Positions 33,437 to 42,838 are shown, counted from the first letter of the stretch. The stretch is DNA of 64,000 nt from Nonomuraea turcica (GCF_030718205.1 NZ_JAUZQF010000023.1:146100-210099); one strand, 5' to 3'. Program-made: numbers and translations. The notes: generated by a model not told the origin, from the sequence alone.

Positions 33437-33937
33437 ATGACGACAGTAGTTCTGATCGGGCCTCCTGGGTCCGGGAAGACGACCATCGGGCGGCTGCTCG
33501 CGGAGCGGCTCGGCGTCGCGTTCCGTGACACCGACGCCGACGTGGAGGCCGTAGCGGGCAAGCCCGTCGCCGACATCTTCGTCGAGGACGGGGAAGCCCG
33601 CTTCCGCGAGCTGGAGCACGAGGCCGTGCGCCGGGCGCTGGCCGAGCACGACGGCATTCTGTCGCTGGGCGGCGGAGCCGTGCTCAACGAGGAGACCCAG
33701 GCGCTGCTCGCCGGCCACCACGTGGTCTACCTGCAGGTCGGGCTGCCGGACGCGGTTCAGCGGGTCGGGCTCGCATCCGCCCGGCCGCTGCTCGTGCTCA
33801 ACCCGCGCAGCCAGCTGAAGAAGCTCATGGAGGAGCGGCGGCCGATCTACGAGCGGCTCGCCGTGGCGACCGTGGTGACGGACAAGCGCGAGCCGGCAGA
33901 GCTCGCCGACGAGATCGTGAAGGGGCTGCCCGCATGA
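33437..33937 (+). CDS. aroK: Shikimate kinase
   Basis: 166 residues. ATP-dependent 3-phosphorylation of shikimate. Walker A GPPGSGKTTIGRLLA, the acidic DTDADVE, the shikimate-binding FRELEHEAV, and LGGGAV are all present. ATG 33437 is chosen for its GAGGAGGGG site; an in-frame codon at 33413 adds eight residues. The stop overlaps aroB (ATGA). Confidence 0.96.
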   Translation: MTTVVLIGPPGSGKTTIGRLLAERLGVAFRDTDADVEAVAGKPVADIFVEDGEARFRELEHEAVRRALAEHDGILSLGGGAVLNEETQALLAGHHVVYLQVGLPDAVQRVGLASARPLLVLNPRSQLKKLMEERRPIYERLAVATVVTDKREPAELADEIVKGLPA

Positions 33938-35007
33938 CCGCCGCCACCAGGATCACCGTACGCGGCGACAGCCCCTACGACGTCGTGGTCGGCACCGGCG
34001 TGCTGGCCGAGCTGACCACGCTGCTCAAGCCGGGCGTGCGCACGATCGCCGTGATCTGCCCAGAGACCCTGCCCGACATCTCCCGGCCGGTCTGCGCGGC
34101 GCTGTCCGAGGCCGGCTACGACGTGGTCGAGCTGCCCGTGCCGGACGGCGAGCAGGCCAAGACCGTCGAGGTGGCCGCGGGGCTGTGGTCGGCGCTCGGT
34201 CGTCACGGCGTCACCCGTTCCGACGCCGTCGTCGGTGTGGGCGGGGGCGCGACGACCGACCTGGCCGGGTTCGTCGCCGGCACGTGGCTGCGCGGCGTCC
34301 AGGTGGTGCTCGTGCCCACGACCCTGCTGGCCATGGTCGACGCGGCGGTCGGCGGCAAGAACGGCATCGACACACCCGAGGGCAAAAACCTCGTCGGCAC
34401 GTTCCTTCCGCCCGCGGGCGTCTTGTGCGAGCTGTCCACGCTGGACGGCATGCCGAAACGGGACTACGTGGCGGGCCTGGCCGAGATCATCAAGGGCGGC
34501 TTCATCGCCGACCCGGAGATCCTCCGGCTCATCGAAGAAGACCCCGAGGCCGCCACCCGCCCCGACGGCCCCCACACGCGCGAGCTGATCGAGCGCAAGA
34601 TCCAGGTCAAGGCCGACGTCGTGGGCACCGACCTGCGCGAGGCGGGGCTGCGCGAGATCCTCAACTACGGCCACACGCTCGCCCACGCCATCGAGCGCAA
34701 CGAGCACTACGGCATCCGCCACGGCGAGGCCGTCGCCATCGGCATGGTCTACGCCGCCGAGCTGTCCCGCCTCTCCGGCCGCGCCGACCTGGTCGATCGG
34801 ACCCGCGCCATCCTCACCAGCGTGGGCCTGCCCATCTCCTACCGCGCCGACGCCTGGCCGCAGCTGCGCGACCACATGCGGCTGGACAAGAAGAACCGCG
34901 GCGCCAAGCAGCGGTTCGTCGTCCTCGACGAGCTGGCCAAGCCGGGCCGCCTCGAAGACCCCTCGGAAGAGCTGCTCGCCGCCGCCTACAAGGAGATCTC
35001 GGCATGA
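33934..35007 (+). CDS. aroB: 3-Dehydroquinate synthase
   Basis: 357 residues. NAD-dependent ring closure of DAHP to 3-dehydroquinate. The NAD loop GVGGGATTDLAGFVAGTWLRG is followed by PTTLLAMVDAAVGGKNGI, and the zinc ligands lie in NYGHTLAHAIE and RHGEAVAIGM. Overlaps both neighbours by ATGA, so the enzymes are translationally coupled. Confidence 0.97.
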   Translation: MTAATRITVRGDSPYDVVVGTGVLAELTTLLKPGVRTIAVICPETLPDISRPVCAALSEAGYDVVELPVPDGEQAKTVEVAAGLWSALGRHGVTRSDAVVGVGGGATTDLAGFVAGTWLRGVQVVLVPTTLLAMVDAAVGGKNGIDTPEGKNLVGTFLPPAGVLCELSTLDGMPKRDYVAGLAEIIKGGFIADPEILRLIEEDPEAATRPDGPHTRELIERKIQVKADVVGTDLREAGLREILNYGHTLAHAIERNEHYGIRHGEAVAIGMVYAAELSRLSGRADLVDRTRAILTSVGLPISYRADAWPQLRDHMRLDKKNRGAKQRFVVLDELAKPGRLEDPSEELLAAAYKEISA

Positions 35008-35438
35008 TCCTCGTGCTCAACGGCCCCAACCTGCGCAGGCTCGGCACCCGCGAGCCCGACGTCTACGGCGCCGAGACGTTCGAGGACCTGGCCCAGCTCT
35101 GCCGCGACACCGGGCGCAAGCTCGGCGAGCACGTCGAAGTGCGCCAGACCGACGACGAGGCCGAAATGATCGGCTGGATCCACGAGGCCTGCGACGGCCG
35201 CATCCCCGTCGTGCTCAACCCCGCCGCGTTCACCCACTACTCCTACGCTCTGCGCGACGCCATCGCCCAGCGCACCGCCCCGCTCGTCGAGGTGCACCTC
35301 AGTAATCCCTCCGCCAGGGAAGAGTTTCGCCATACCTCCGTCGTCGCCGGGGTGGCGACGGGCACCATCGCGGGGTTCGGGCTACAGTCGTACGTCCTTG
35401 CGCTGCAGGCTATCGCGGAGATGAACACCACCTCATGA
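35004..35438 (+). CDS. aroQ: Type II 3-dehydroquinate dehydratase
   Basis: 144 residues, the small dodecameric type II enzyme. LNGPNLRRLGTREPDVYG carries the active-site tyrosine region and a lid arginine, followed by NPAAFTHYSYALRDA with its histidine and EVHLSNPSAREEFRHTS. It takes dehydroquinate to dehydroshikimate. The canonical FRHHS has become FRHTS. ATG 35004 overlaps aroB; the stop overlaps the GDSL gene. Confidence 0.94.
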   Translation: MILVLNGPNLRRLGTREPDVYGAETFEDLAQLCRDTGRKLGEHVEVRQTDDEAEMIGWIHEACDGRIPVVLNPAAFTHYSYALRDAIAQRTAPLVEVHLSNPSAREEFRHTSVVAGVATGTIAGFGLQSYVLALQAIAEMNTTS

Positions 35439-36190
35439 GGCACTACAAGTCCTTCGTCGCTCTCGGCGACAGCTTCACAGAAGGACTGAACGACCCCGGC
35501 GTCAACGGTCACTACCGCGGCTGGGCCGACCGGGTGGCCGAGCGGCTCGCCGCCGACGACCCGTCCTTCCGGTACGCCAACCTGGCCGTCCGCGGCAAGC
35601 TCATCGACCAGATCGTCGCCGAGCAGGTGCCGGCTGCCATCGAGATGGCCCCGGACCTGGTCAGCTTCTGCGCCGGGGGCAACGACCTGCTCCGGCCGGG
35701 CAGCGACCCGGACGAGATGGCCAAGAAGGTCGCGCGGGCCGTGCGGGACCTGCGGGCCGGCGGTGCCGACGTGCTGCTGTTCACGGGCGTGGACCCGCGG
35801 GACACGCCGCTGATGCGGCGGCTGCGGGGGCGGTTCGCGATCTTCTACCTGCACGTGCGGTCCATCGCCGACCTCTACGGGTGCCGGCTCGTCGACCAGT
35901 GGTCGATGCAGGGGCTGCGGGACTGGCGGGCGTGGAGCGCCGACCGGCTGCACATGAACGAGGACGGGCATCGGCTGGTGGCGGCACGGGTGCTGGACGT
36001 GCTGGGGGTGCCGTTCGAGGACTGGCGCAAGGACTGGCCGGCGCGGGCGGTGGATCCGCGGGTGCGGCGGCGCGAGGACGCCCAATGGATGCGTGAGCAT
36101 CTCGTCCCGTGGGTGGCTCGCCGCCTGCGCGGCGTCTCCTCCGGCGACGGTCTCTCCCCCAAGCGCCCCGACCTCACCCCATTCGGATAA
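35435..36190 (+). CDS. SGNH/GDSL hydrolase
   Basis: 251 residues without a signal peptide. Block I ALGDSFTEGLND supplies the nucleophile Ser12, block III is CAGGNDLL, and block V DRLHMNEDGHRL holds Asp and His. These enzymes act as esterases or deacylases on varied substrates. The first ATG overlaps the aroQ stop, so it is the last gene of the aro operon, although a shikimate role is not expected. The basic C-terminus resembles related actinobacterial proteins. Confidence 0.86.
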   Translation: MRHYKSFVALGDSFTEGLNDPGVNGHYRGWADRVAERLAADDPSFRYANLAVRGKLIDQIVAEQVPAAIEMAPDLVSFCAGGNDLLRPGSDPDEMAKKVARAVRDLRAGGADVLLFTGVDPRDTPLMRRLRGRFAIFYLHVRSIADLYGCRLVDQWSMQGLRDWRAWSADRLHMNEDGHRLVAARVLDVLGVPFEDWRKDWPARAVDPRVRRREDAQWMREHLVPWVARRLRGVSSGDGLSPKRPDLTPFG

Positions 36191-36430
36191 TCTTCTTTTA
36201 CGCGGTGACGTGGCTTGCCACTCGCCGTACCTTGGCTGAGGGCCCTCCAGGGAACGGCCTCTGACCCTTCACCGGCGGGCCGCCGTTACGCGAGCGTCTT
36301 CTGGGCCGGCTACGTGGTTCGAAGACTGGACCGGTCGCGTGGCTTGTGCGTGTCGCCATGAGTGTTGCGCCAAGCTCCGCCTCTCGCCGCGCCGGCGCTC
36401 GGAAGGCGTGACGGCTGCAGGACCCGCCTC
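36191..36430. other. Intergenic stretch, no gene seen
   Basis: Between the convergent GDSL and helicase genes. Short GC-rich inverted segments are visible (GGGCCCTCCAGGG near 36240) but there is no convincing coding frame, start or known RNA. Confidence 0.4.
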
Positions 36431-36530
36431 GGCACGCCGGGCACGCGAGGCACGCCGGGCACGCGAGGCACGCCGGGCACGCGAGGCACGCCGGGCACGC
36501 GAGGCACGCCGGGCACGCGAGGCACGCCGG
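36431..36530. repeat. 18-bp tandem repeat, about 5.5 copies
   Basis: Five perfect copies of GGCACGCCGGGCACGCGA (36431-36520), then a partial sixth and degenerate GGCACGCC units to about 36545. Each unit is two related 9-mers. Because 18 is a multiple of three the repeat is open in several frames, but none has a ribosome binding site. Confidence 0.9.
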
Positions 36531-36592
36531 CACGCCCGGCACGCCCCAGCCTGGGGCAGCTCACACGAGGCCCACGGGGCTCCCGAGGGGCG

Positions 36593-38638
36593 TTACGTGG
36601 TTGGTTCGGCTGATAGGCGTTTCAGGGCGGCGCGGGGGATGGAGGGGTCCGTCGTGCGCCAGAACGGGGGGAGGGAGCCCAGGAGGAAGCTGCTGTAGCG
36701 GGCCGTGGCCAGGCGGGGGTCGAGGACGGCGATCACGCCCTTGTCGTTCTGGGCGCGCAGGAGGCGGCCGGCGCCCTGGGCCAGCAGCAGGGCCGCGTGG
36801 TTGGCGGCCACCGCCATGAAGCCGTTGCCGCCCCGCGCCGCCACGTGGCGCTGCCTGGCCGACGTCAGCGGGTCGTCGGGACGCGGGAACGGGACCCGGT
36901 CGATGATGACCAGCCGCAGCGACGGTCCGGGCACGTCCACGCCCTGCCACAGCGACAGCGTGCCGAACAGGCAGGTCGGCTCGTCCTCGGCGAACTGTTT
37001 GACCAGCAGCATCGTCGAGTCGTCGCCCTGGCACAGCAGCGGCACCTCCAGCCGCTCCCGCAGCGCTTCCGTGGCCGCCTTGGCCGCGCGCATCGACGAG
37101 AACAGCCCCAGGGTGCGGCCCCCAGCCGCCTCGATCAGCTCGGCGATCTCATCCAAATATTGCTGCGGCAGCCCGTCGCGGCCCGGCTGGGGCAGGTGCT
37201 TGGCGACGTAGAGGATCCCGGCGCGCGGGTGGTCGAACGGCGAGCCGACGTCGATGCCCTGCCAGCCCTTGGCGTCGCCGAGCCCCCACTGCGCGGCCAG
37301 CCCGTCGAAGGTGCCGCCCAGCGCCAGGGTGGCGGAGGTAAGGATCACCGTGCGCTCGCCGAACAGTTTGTCACGCAGCATGCCGCTGACGGTCAGCGGC
37401 GCCACCCGCAGCGCGGGTGGCCGCCGGTCGGTGCCCGCGTCGAGCCACACGACCTCCGCCCGGTCGCCCTCGGAGTCGTGCCCGTAGGCCTCCAGCATGC
37501 GTACGGCCGTGTCGTGCACCTCGTCCAGGGCCGTGAACGCGGCCTTGCGCTGCCCGGCCTTGTCCGGGTCGTCCTTGTCGGCGCCGCGCGGACCCATGGC
37601 CGTGATGCAGCGCCAGGCGGTGTCGCGGATCAGCTGCAGCGTCAGGCCGAGCACCTGCGGCATGTCGTCGATGCGGCCGGGTGGGGCGGCGGCCAGCAGC
37701 GCCTTGAGGTCCTCGCCCGCCTCCTGGAGCTGGTCGGCGACCGTCTGCTCGATCAGCCTGCCCACCCGGCGGACCGCCAGCGACACCGTCAGCTCCGACA
37801 GCTCGCCCGTCACCACCGACGTCACGCGGTCGACCAGCTCGTGCGCCTCGTCCACGACCACGACCTCGTGCTCGGGCAGCACCGGCAGGTCACCCATGGC
37901 GTCGATGGCCAGCAGCGCGTGGTTGGTCACCACCACGTCGACCTCGCCCGCGCGGGCTCTGGCCAGCTCGGCGAAGCACTCGGCGCCACTCGGGCAGCGG
38001 TTGGCGCCCAGGCACTCCTGTGCGCTCACCGAGAACTGCCGCCACGCCTGCTCGCTCACCCCCGGCACCAGCTCGTCGCGGTCACCGGTCTCGGTCTCCT
38101 CGGCCCACTCCTGGATGCGCTGCACCATGCGGCCCGTGGCGCTCACCTCGCGCGGGTCGAACAGCTGGTCCTGCTCGTCCTCCTCGGGCCAGCCCGCCGT
38201 GGCCTTGTAGCGGCACAGGTAGTTGCGGCGGCCCTTCAAGATCGCGAACGTGGGCTCGTGCGGCAGCTCCTTGCTCAGCGTCTCGGCCAGTCTCGGCAGG
38301 TCGCGGTCCACGAGCTGGCGCTGCAGCGCGATCGTGGCCGTGGACACTACGACCGGCTTGTCGCTGTCCATCGCGTGGCGGATCGACGGCACGAGGTAGG
38401 CCAGCGACTTCCCGGTGCCCGTGCCGGCCTGGACCGCGAGATGCTCCTCGTCGTCGATGGCCTGCTGCACGGCGCGGACCATCGTGATCTGGCCCTGCCG
38501 TTCGCTCCCTCCGAGAGCGCCGACCGCGATGCTGAGGAGTTGGTCCACTGGCGGGAGATGGGAGTCCGGCACGGCACTAAACGCTACCCGCATTTTCCGG
38601 GTCGCCGTGCCGAACGCGGTGTGATCGGCCATGCGCAT
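36593..38638 (-). CDS. ATP-dependent DNA helicase, DinG/XPD type with Fe-S cluster
   Basis: 681 residues from ATG 38638. Superfamily 2 helicase: Walker A QAGTGTGKSLAYL, DEAH box VVVDEAHEL, motif III STATIAL/TSATLAL, and motif VI near QGAGRLLRAQNDKG. Four cysteines fit the [4Fe-4S] domain between motifs Ia and II: RNYLCRYK, then QECLGANRCPSGAECF. Enzymes of this group unwind 5'-to-3', resolving replication-blocking structures. AGGA sits eight bases before the start; a 79-residue upstream extension overlaps the divergent promoter and is rejected. Confidence 0.92.
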   Translation of the reverse strand: MRMADHTAFGTATRKMRVAFSAVPDSHLPPVDQLLSIAVGALGGSERQGQITMVRAVQQAIDDEEHLAVQAGTGTGKSLAYLVPSIRHAMDSDKPVVVSTATIALQRQLVDRDLPRLAETLSKELPHEPTFAILKGRRNYLCRYKATAGWPEEDEQDQLFDPREVSATGRMVQRIQEWAEETETGDRDELVPGVSEQAWRQFSVSAQECLGANRCPSGAECFAELARARAGEVDVVVTNHALLAIDAMGDLPVLPEHEVVVVDEAHELVDRVTSVVTGELSELTVSLAVRRVGRLIEQTVADQLQEAGEDLKALLAAAPPGRIDDMPQVLGLTLQLIRDTAWRCITAMGPRGADKDDPDKAGQRKAAFTALDEVHDTAVRMLEAYGHDSEGDRAEVVWLDAGTDRRPPALRVAPLTVSGMLRDKLFGERTVILTSATLALGGTFDGLAAQWGLGDAKGWQGIDVGSPFDHPRAGILYVAKHLPQPGRDGLPQQYLDEIAELIEAAGGRTLGLFSSMRAAKAATEALRERLEVPLLCQGDDSTMLLVKQFAEDEPTCLFGTLSLWQGVDVPGPSLRLVIIDRVPFPRPDDPLTSARQRHVAARGGNGFMAVAANHAALLLAQGAGRLLRAQNDKGVIAVLDPRLATARYSSFLLGSLPPFWRTTDPSIPRAALKRLSAEPTT

Positions 38639-38814
38639 CCCGACATTCCTGAATCCTTTCGCCGGCGCGCATGGCACACTGGGCGATCGGGACTCCAACT
38701 GGTCAAACACGATCTTCCCGTGTGTGATCGGAGGGATTCGCGGTGTATATGGGAAGGCCGGTTCCGTAGGGTTTTCCGGGGTTGAGTGGACGAATAAAGG
38801 CTGGTTAAAGCAGT

Positions 38815-40029
38815 ATGTCTGCCATGTCGGAAGTTGTCCCGTTGCCGTCGTTCGGCGAAGTCTTCTTCGATGCACGAGGTCAGGAGCGGTGTCTCCGGGT
38901 CACGTGGCACGAGGGCACCTTGGTGCTCAGCCTGTGGCGGGGGGAGATGTGCACAGCGAGCTTCCGCATGCCGATGGAGGACGTCGGCCGGCTGCTCGAC
39001 ACCCTTGACGAGGGCTTTGCCGAGGCCACGGGCGAGCAGCCCGCCGTGCCCGCGCACGATCCGGGCACCGAAGTCATGCCGGGCACCGGCCAATACCAGC
39101 GGCCGTCGCAGCCCGCTCCCCAGCACCATCTCCAGCAGCCGGCCCACCCTCAGCTCGACGAGCGTCCCACGGCCGCGTTGTCGCCCAACGACGTCCTCGT
39201 GGCCAGGGGGCCGGCGCCTCAGGACAAGCTGGTCGCCTCCTACAGCGAGACCACGGCGCCCAGGGACACGACCCCCGCCTACGGCGAGCAGGCGGCGGCG
39301 CCCTTCACCGGCCCCCAGTACGTCGACTCCACCGCACCCCAGCCCCAGTACGCCGGCGACCCCTTCAGTGGCCCCCAGTACACCGGCGATCCCTTCAGCG
39401 GCCCTCAGCACACCGGTGACCCCTTCAGCGGCCCTCAGTACACCGCCGAGACACCGCAGTACCAGCAGCAACCTGATCGCTTCGGCGGTTCTCAGTACGT
39501 GGACAACCAGCCCGTCTACCAGATGCCCGAGGAACAGCGCCGCCCGTCGCCGCTGAGCACCGACCCCCTGGGCTTCCCCTCCCAGGCCGTCGACCCCTAC
39601 GCGGCGGCCCCCCAGCACCGGTCCGAGCCGTACCACTCCGACCCGTACCCGTCAGATCCGTACGCGTCCGACTCCTTTGGGCGGCGTCAGGAGGCCTACC
39701 AGCAGCCCCAGCCCCAGCCCCAGCCCCAGCCCCAGCCGCAGAGCCAGAGCGCCGCCGGCCTGGGCACGCCCATGCACGGCATTCCGGGCGCAGGCCGGCG
39801 CCGGGCGGCGCCCCAGCCCGCCCGCGACGACTACGCCGCCTACCAGCAGGCCCCGCAGGCCAACCCGGTGGACCCGCTGCTGGCCCTCGGCAGGCAGGAG
39901 CCCCAGCAGCCGGATGCGGGCTTGGCCCGTCCGTACGCCGGGGATCCCATGTTCTCTACCGGCGAGCGCCTGCGTCCGGAGCAGCAGCACCCGGACTACC
40001 ACCAGCGGAGCGACCGCAGGGAGTGGTGA
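38815..40029 (+). CDS. Pro/Gln-rich protein with an N-terminal folded domain
   Basis: 404 residues. Residues 1-75 form an apparent small domain (VTWHEGTLVLSLWRGEMCTASFRMPMEDVGRLLDTLDEG). The rest is low complexity, with three near-identical copies of a 10-residue GDPFSGPQ-type repeat around residues 182-212, a (QP)-run near 295-310, and many Tyr-Pro-Ser motifs. No membrane helix. Such proteins sit beside dinG-like helicases in Streptosporangiales; function unknown. ATG 38824 is an alternative start. Confidence 0.7.
   Translation: MSAMSEVVPLPSFGEVFFDARGQERCLRVTWHEGTLVLSLWRGEMCTASFRMPMEDVGRLLDTLDEGFAEATGEQPAVPAHDPGTEVMPGTGQYQRPSQPAPQHHLQQPAHPQLDERPTAALSPNDVLVARGPAPQDKLVASYSETTAPRDTTPAYGEQAAAPFTGPQYVDSTAPQPQYAGDPFSGPQYTGDPFSGPQHTGDPFSGPQYTAETPQYQQQPDRFGGSQYVDNQPVYQMPEEQRRPSPLSTDPLGFPSQAVDPYAAAPQHRSEPYHSDPYPSDPYASDSFGRRQEAYQQPQPQPQPQPQPQSQSAAGLGTPMHGIPGAGRRRAAPQPARDDYAAYQQAPQANPVDPLLALGRQEPQQPDAGLARPYAGDPMFSTGERLRPEQQHPDYHQRSDRREW
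39361..39450 (+). repeat. 30-bp coding repeat, three copies
   Basis: Three tandem 30-bp units encode DPFSGPQYTG-like decapeptides, with a degenerate fourth unit at 39301-39330. A block of CAGCCC repeats (Gln-Pro) follows at about 39703-39737. Confidence 0.8.
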
Positions 40030-40092
40030 TTCACCCGGCCCGTCCAGGTACGCTCTGCGCGAGGTGATCGGGCCGAGGTAGAAGGAGCGTCG

Positions 40093-41679
40093 GTGAGTCC
40101 CATCCTGGGCTTGCAACTGCTGCTGGTGGCCGCCGGTGCTATCGCGGTCTCCGCCATGGCGCGGCGTAAGGGCTGGCCGGCTCCGCTGCTGCTGGTGGCT
40201 GCGGGGTTGCTGGCTTCGCCGCTGGTGCCCGCGGTGCCGCTGGATCCCGAGCTGGTGCTGTTCGTGTTCCTGCCGCCGCTGCTCTACTCGGCCGCGCTCG
40301 ACAGCTCCTACCTGCGCCTGCGTGATGTCAAGCGGGCCGTGCTGCTGCTGTCGATCGGGCTGGTGCTGTTCACGACGGCCGTGGTCGGGCTGCTCGTCCA
40401 CCTGCTGCTGCCGGATCTGCCGCTGGCGCTGGCGTTCGCGCTCGGCGCCATCATCGCGCCGCCCGACGCGGTGGCCGCGGTCGCGGTCGGCCGGCGGCTC
40501 GGCCTGCCGCGCAGGACGCTGACGATCCTGATCGGCGAGAGCCTGTTCAACGACGCCACGGCGCTGACGGCCTACCGGGTGGCGATCGGGGCTGCCGTGG
40601 GCGGCACCGTGGACCTGGTGGAGAGCATCGGAGCGTTCTTCATCGCGGCGGCGGGCGGGGTGGCGATCGGGCTGGCGCTGGCGTTCCTGTTCGCCTGGGT
40701 GTTCCAGCACACGCGAGACTCCCTGGTCGAGAACACGCTCATGCTGCTGATCCCGTTCGCCGCCTTCTTCGCGGCCGAGACCGTGCACGCCTCCGGCGTG
40801 ATCGCGGTCGTGATCGTCGGCCTCTACCTGGGCTACCGCATGCACCTGCGCGGGTTCGGCACCCGGCTGGTGTCCGACGCGGTGTGGAAGGTCACCGACT
40901 TCTTCCTCGAGACGATCGTGTTCGCCCTGATCGGGCTGCAGCTCGTGACCGTCATCCAGGGCATCGGCGGCTACAGCGCGTGGGCGGTCGCGGGTTACGC
41001 GGCGGCGGTGCTCGCGGTGACGATCCTCAGCAGGTTCGTCTGGGTGTTCACCGCCACCTTCCTGACCAGGGCGCTGGTCAGAAACGCCAGGGTGCCGGCG
41101 CCCACGCCGAAGCAGGCGGTGATCCTGAGCTGGGCGGGGATGCGGGGCGTGGTGTCGCTGGCGGCGGCGTTCGCGATCCCGCCGGAGGTCCCGCCGCGCG
41201 ACCGGGCGATGCTGCTGTTCCTGACGTTCACGACCGTGATCGGCACGCTGCTCATCCAGGGCATGACGTTCCCCGCGCTGATCAGGCGGCTGGGCGTGAC
41301 GAGCACGCAGGAGCAATACGAGGACCGCCTGGCCGAGGCGGCCGCCCAGCAGGCGGCGCTGGAGGCAGGATTGGCCGAGTTGGAGCGGCTGGTCGCCGAG
41401 CAGGACGGCGAGCCCGACGAGATCCAGAAGCAGGTCATCGACCAGCTCAGGGAGAAGTCATGGCGGCGGTCGCTGACCGCGTGGGAGCGCCTGGGTGGCG
41501 GCACCGGGCACGGTGGCGCGGAGACCCCGAGCGCGCTCTACCGGCGGTTGCGCCGCGACATGCTGCAGGCCGAGCGCCAGGTCTTCGTGCGCCTGCGCGA
41601 TGAGCGCCGCCTCGACGACGAGGTGCTGCGCGAGGTGATGGCCCAGCTCGACTTCGAGGAGGCCATCCTGGAGCGTTAG
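40093..41679 (+). CDS. CPA1-family Na+/H+ antiporter
   Basis: 528 residues, GTG with GGAG upstream. About twelve transmembrane helices, including the CPA1 landmarks GAIIAPPDAVAAVAVG and GESLFNDATALTAYRV; the Asn-Asp pair in FND is the expected ion-binding site. The C-terminal 110 residues are cytoplasmic and helical (EEQYEDRLAEAAAQQ to the end), typical of NhaP-like actinobacterial exchangers. It would exchange sodium or potassium for protons. Confidence 0.9.
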   Translation: MSPILGLQLLLVAAGAIAVSAMARRKGWPAPLLLVAAGLLASPLVPAVPLDPELVLFVFLPPLLYSAALDSSYLRLRDVKRAVLLLSIGLVLFTTAVVGLLVHLLLPDLPLALAFALGAIIAPPDAVAAVAVGRRLGLPRRTLTILIGESLFNDATALTAYRVAIGAAVGGTVDLVESIGAFFIAAAGGVAIGLALAFLFAWVFQHTRDSLVENTLMLLIPFAAFFAAETVHASGVIAVVIVGLYLGYRMHLRGFGTRLVSDAVWKVTDFFLETIVFALIGLQLVTVIQGIGGYSAWAVAGYAAAVLAVTILSRFVWVFTATFLTRALVRNARVPAPTPKQAVILSWAGMRGVVSLAAAFAIPPEVPPRDRAMLLFLTFTTVIGTLLIQGMTFPALIRRLGVTSTQEQYEDRLAEAAAQQAALEAGLAELERLVAEQDGEPDEIQKQVIDQLREKSWRRSLTAWERLGGGTGHGGAETPSALYRRLRRDMLQAERQVFVRLRDERRLDDEVLREVMAQLDFEEAILER

Positions 41680-41693
41680 CGGAGCCGTTCCCG

Positions 41694-41951
41694 CTAACCC
41701 ATCTGGCTGTCCACGAAGCACCACCGCCACTCCTCGCCGCGCTCGAACGACTGGATCACCGGATGCCCCGTCGCGCGGAAGTGGGCGGTGGCGTGCTTGG
41801 CGGGCGAGGAGTCGCAGCACCCGATGTGGCCGCACACCAAGCAGCGCCGCAGGTGCACCCAGCGGCCACCGTCGGCCAGGCACTCCTCGCAGCCCTCCGG
41901 CGTCTTCGCCGCCGGGTCGTCGGCCTGGGAAAGATGCTCGCACATTGCCAT
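41694..41951 (-). CDS. UBP-type zinc-finger protein
   Basis: 85 residues from ATG 41951. Zinc ligands of the UBP/ZnF fold are seen in order: MCEHL, GCEECL, RRCLVCGHIGCCDSS, then KHATAHFRATGHPV. In eukaryotes this fold binds the C-terminus of ubiquitin; in bacteria the role is unknown. The frame to 42056 lacks a better start. It is convergent with the antiporter gene. Confidence 0.83.
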   Translation of the reverse strand: MAMCEHLSQADDPAAKTPEGCEECLADGGRWVHLRRCLVCGHIGCCDSSPAKHATAHFRATGHPVIQSFERGEEWRWCFVDSQMG

Positions 41952-42076
41952 AACAGCAATCTTAGGGCCAGTATGCGATCTAATTTCGGCCAGGCCCCTT
42001 GTCGGCTGGCGGACAAGCGTAGACATTGTGCTCAACGGGGGAGTGACATAGGCCACACTGTCCCGAGGAGCCGCCC

Positions 42077-42838
42077 TTGCTTGAGGTACGCAACCTCGAG
42101 GTCGTCTACGACGACGTGATGCTCGTGCTGCGCGGCGTGAGCCTCAATGTCCCCCCTGGCTCGATCGTGGCCCTGCTCGGCGCGAACGGCGCGGGCAAGA
42201 CCACGCTGCTGCGGGCCCTGTCCGGGCTGCTCGACGTCCATGACGGCGAGATCACCAAGGGCGCCGTCACGCTGGAGGGCGAGCCCATCCACCACCTCAA
42301 ACCCGCCCAGATCGTCCGGCGCGGGGTGAGTCAGGTGATGGAGGGCCGCCGCATCCTGTCCGAACTGACCGTCGAGGAGAATCTCAAGGTCGGCGGCCAC
42401 ACCGCCACCGCCTCCCACCTGGACCGCGTGTACGGTCTGTTCCCGCTGCTGGCCGAGCGCCGCAAGAGCGTGGCCGGCTACCTGTCGGGCGGCGAGCAGC
42501 AGATGCTGGCCGTCGGCCGCGCCCTCATGGCCGGCCCGAAGTACCTGCTGCTCGACGAGCCCAGCCTGGGCCTGGCCCCGTCGCTGGTCGGCCAGGTGCG
42601 CGACCTCATCGTCGAGATCAACCGGCAGGGCACCACGGTCCTGCTGGTCGAGCAGAACGCCACCATGGCCCTGTCCATCGCCTCCCACGGCTACGTCATG
42701 GAGACCGGGAAGATCGTCATGGACAAGCCGGCGCAGGAGCTGCTCGCCGACGAGGACATCAAGGAGTTCTACCTCGGGGCCGTCCGGTCCTTCCGCGAGG
42801 TCAAGCACTACAAGCGGAGGAAACGATGGCTCTCCTGA
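42077..42838 (+). CDS. Branched-chain amino acid-type ABC ATPase (LivF-like)
   Basis: 253 residues. TTG start with GAGGAG six bases upstream. Walker A GANGAGKTTLLRAL, signature LSGGEQQMLAVGRAL, Walker B LLLDEPSLGLAP. First gene of a six-gene HAAT operon. The C-terminal VRSFREVKHYKRRKRW tail is unlike classical LivF and is shared by ATPases next to acyl-CoA ligases. The last 13 bases overlap the next gene. Confidence 0.88.
   Translation: MLEVRNLEVVYDDVMLVLRGVSLNVPPGSIVALLGANGAGKTTLLRALSGLLDVHDGEITKGAVTLEGEPIHHLKPAQIVRRGVSQVMEGRRILSELTVEENLKVGGHTATASHLDRVYGLFPLLAERRKSVAGYLSGGEQQMLAVGRALMAGPKYLLLDEPSLGLAPSLVGQVRDLIVEINRQGTTVLLVEQNATMALSIASHGYVMETGKIVMDKPAQELLADEDIKEFYLGAVRSFREVKHYKRRKRWLS

Noticed and set aside
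36198..36564. Repeat-encoded frames with PGTRGT- or CLACPA-type repeats
   Set aside because: They arise only because the 18-bp DNA unit is open in several frames on both strands; no start signal or conserved ends.
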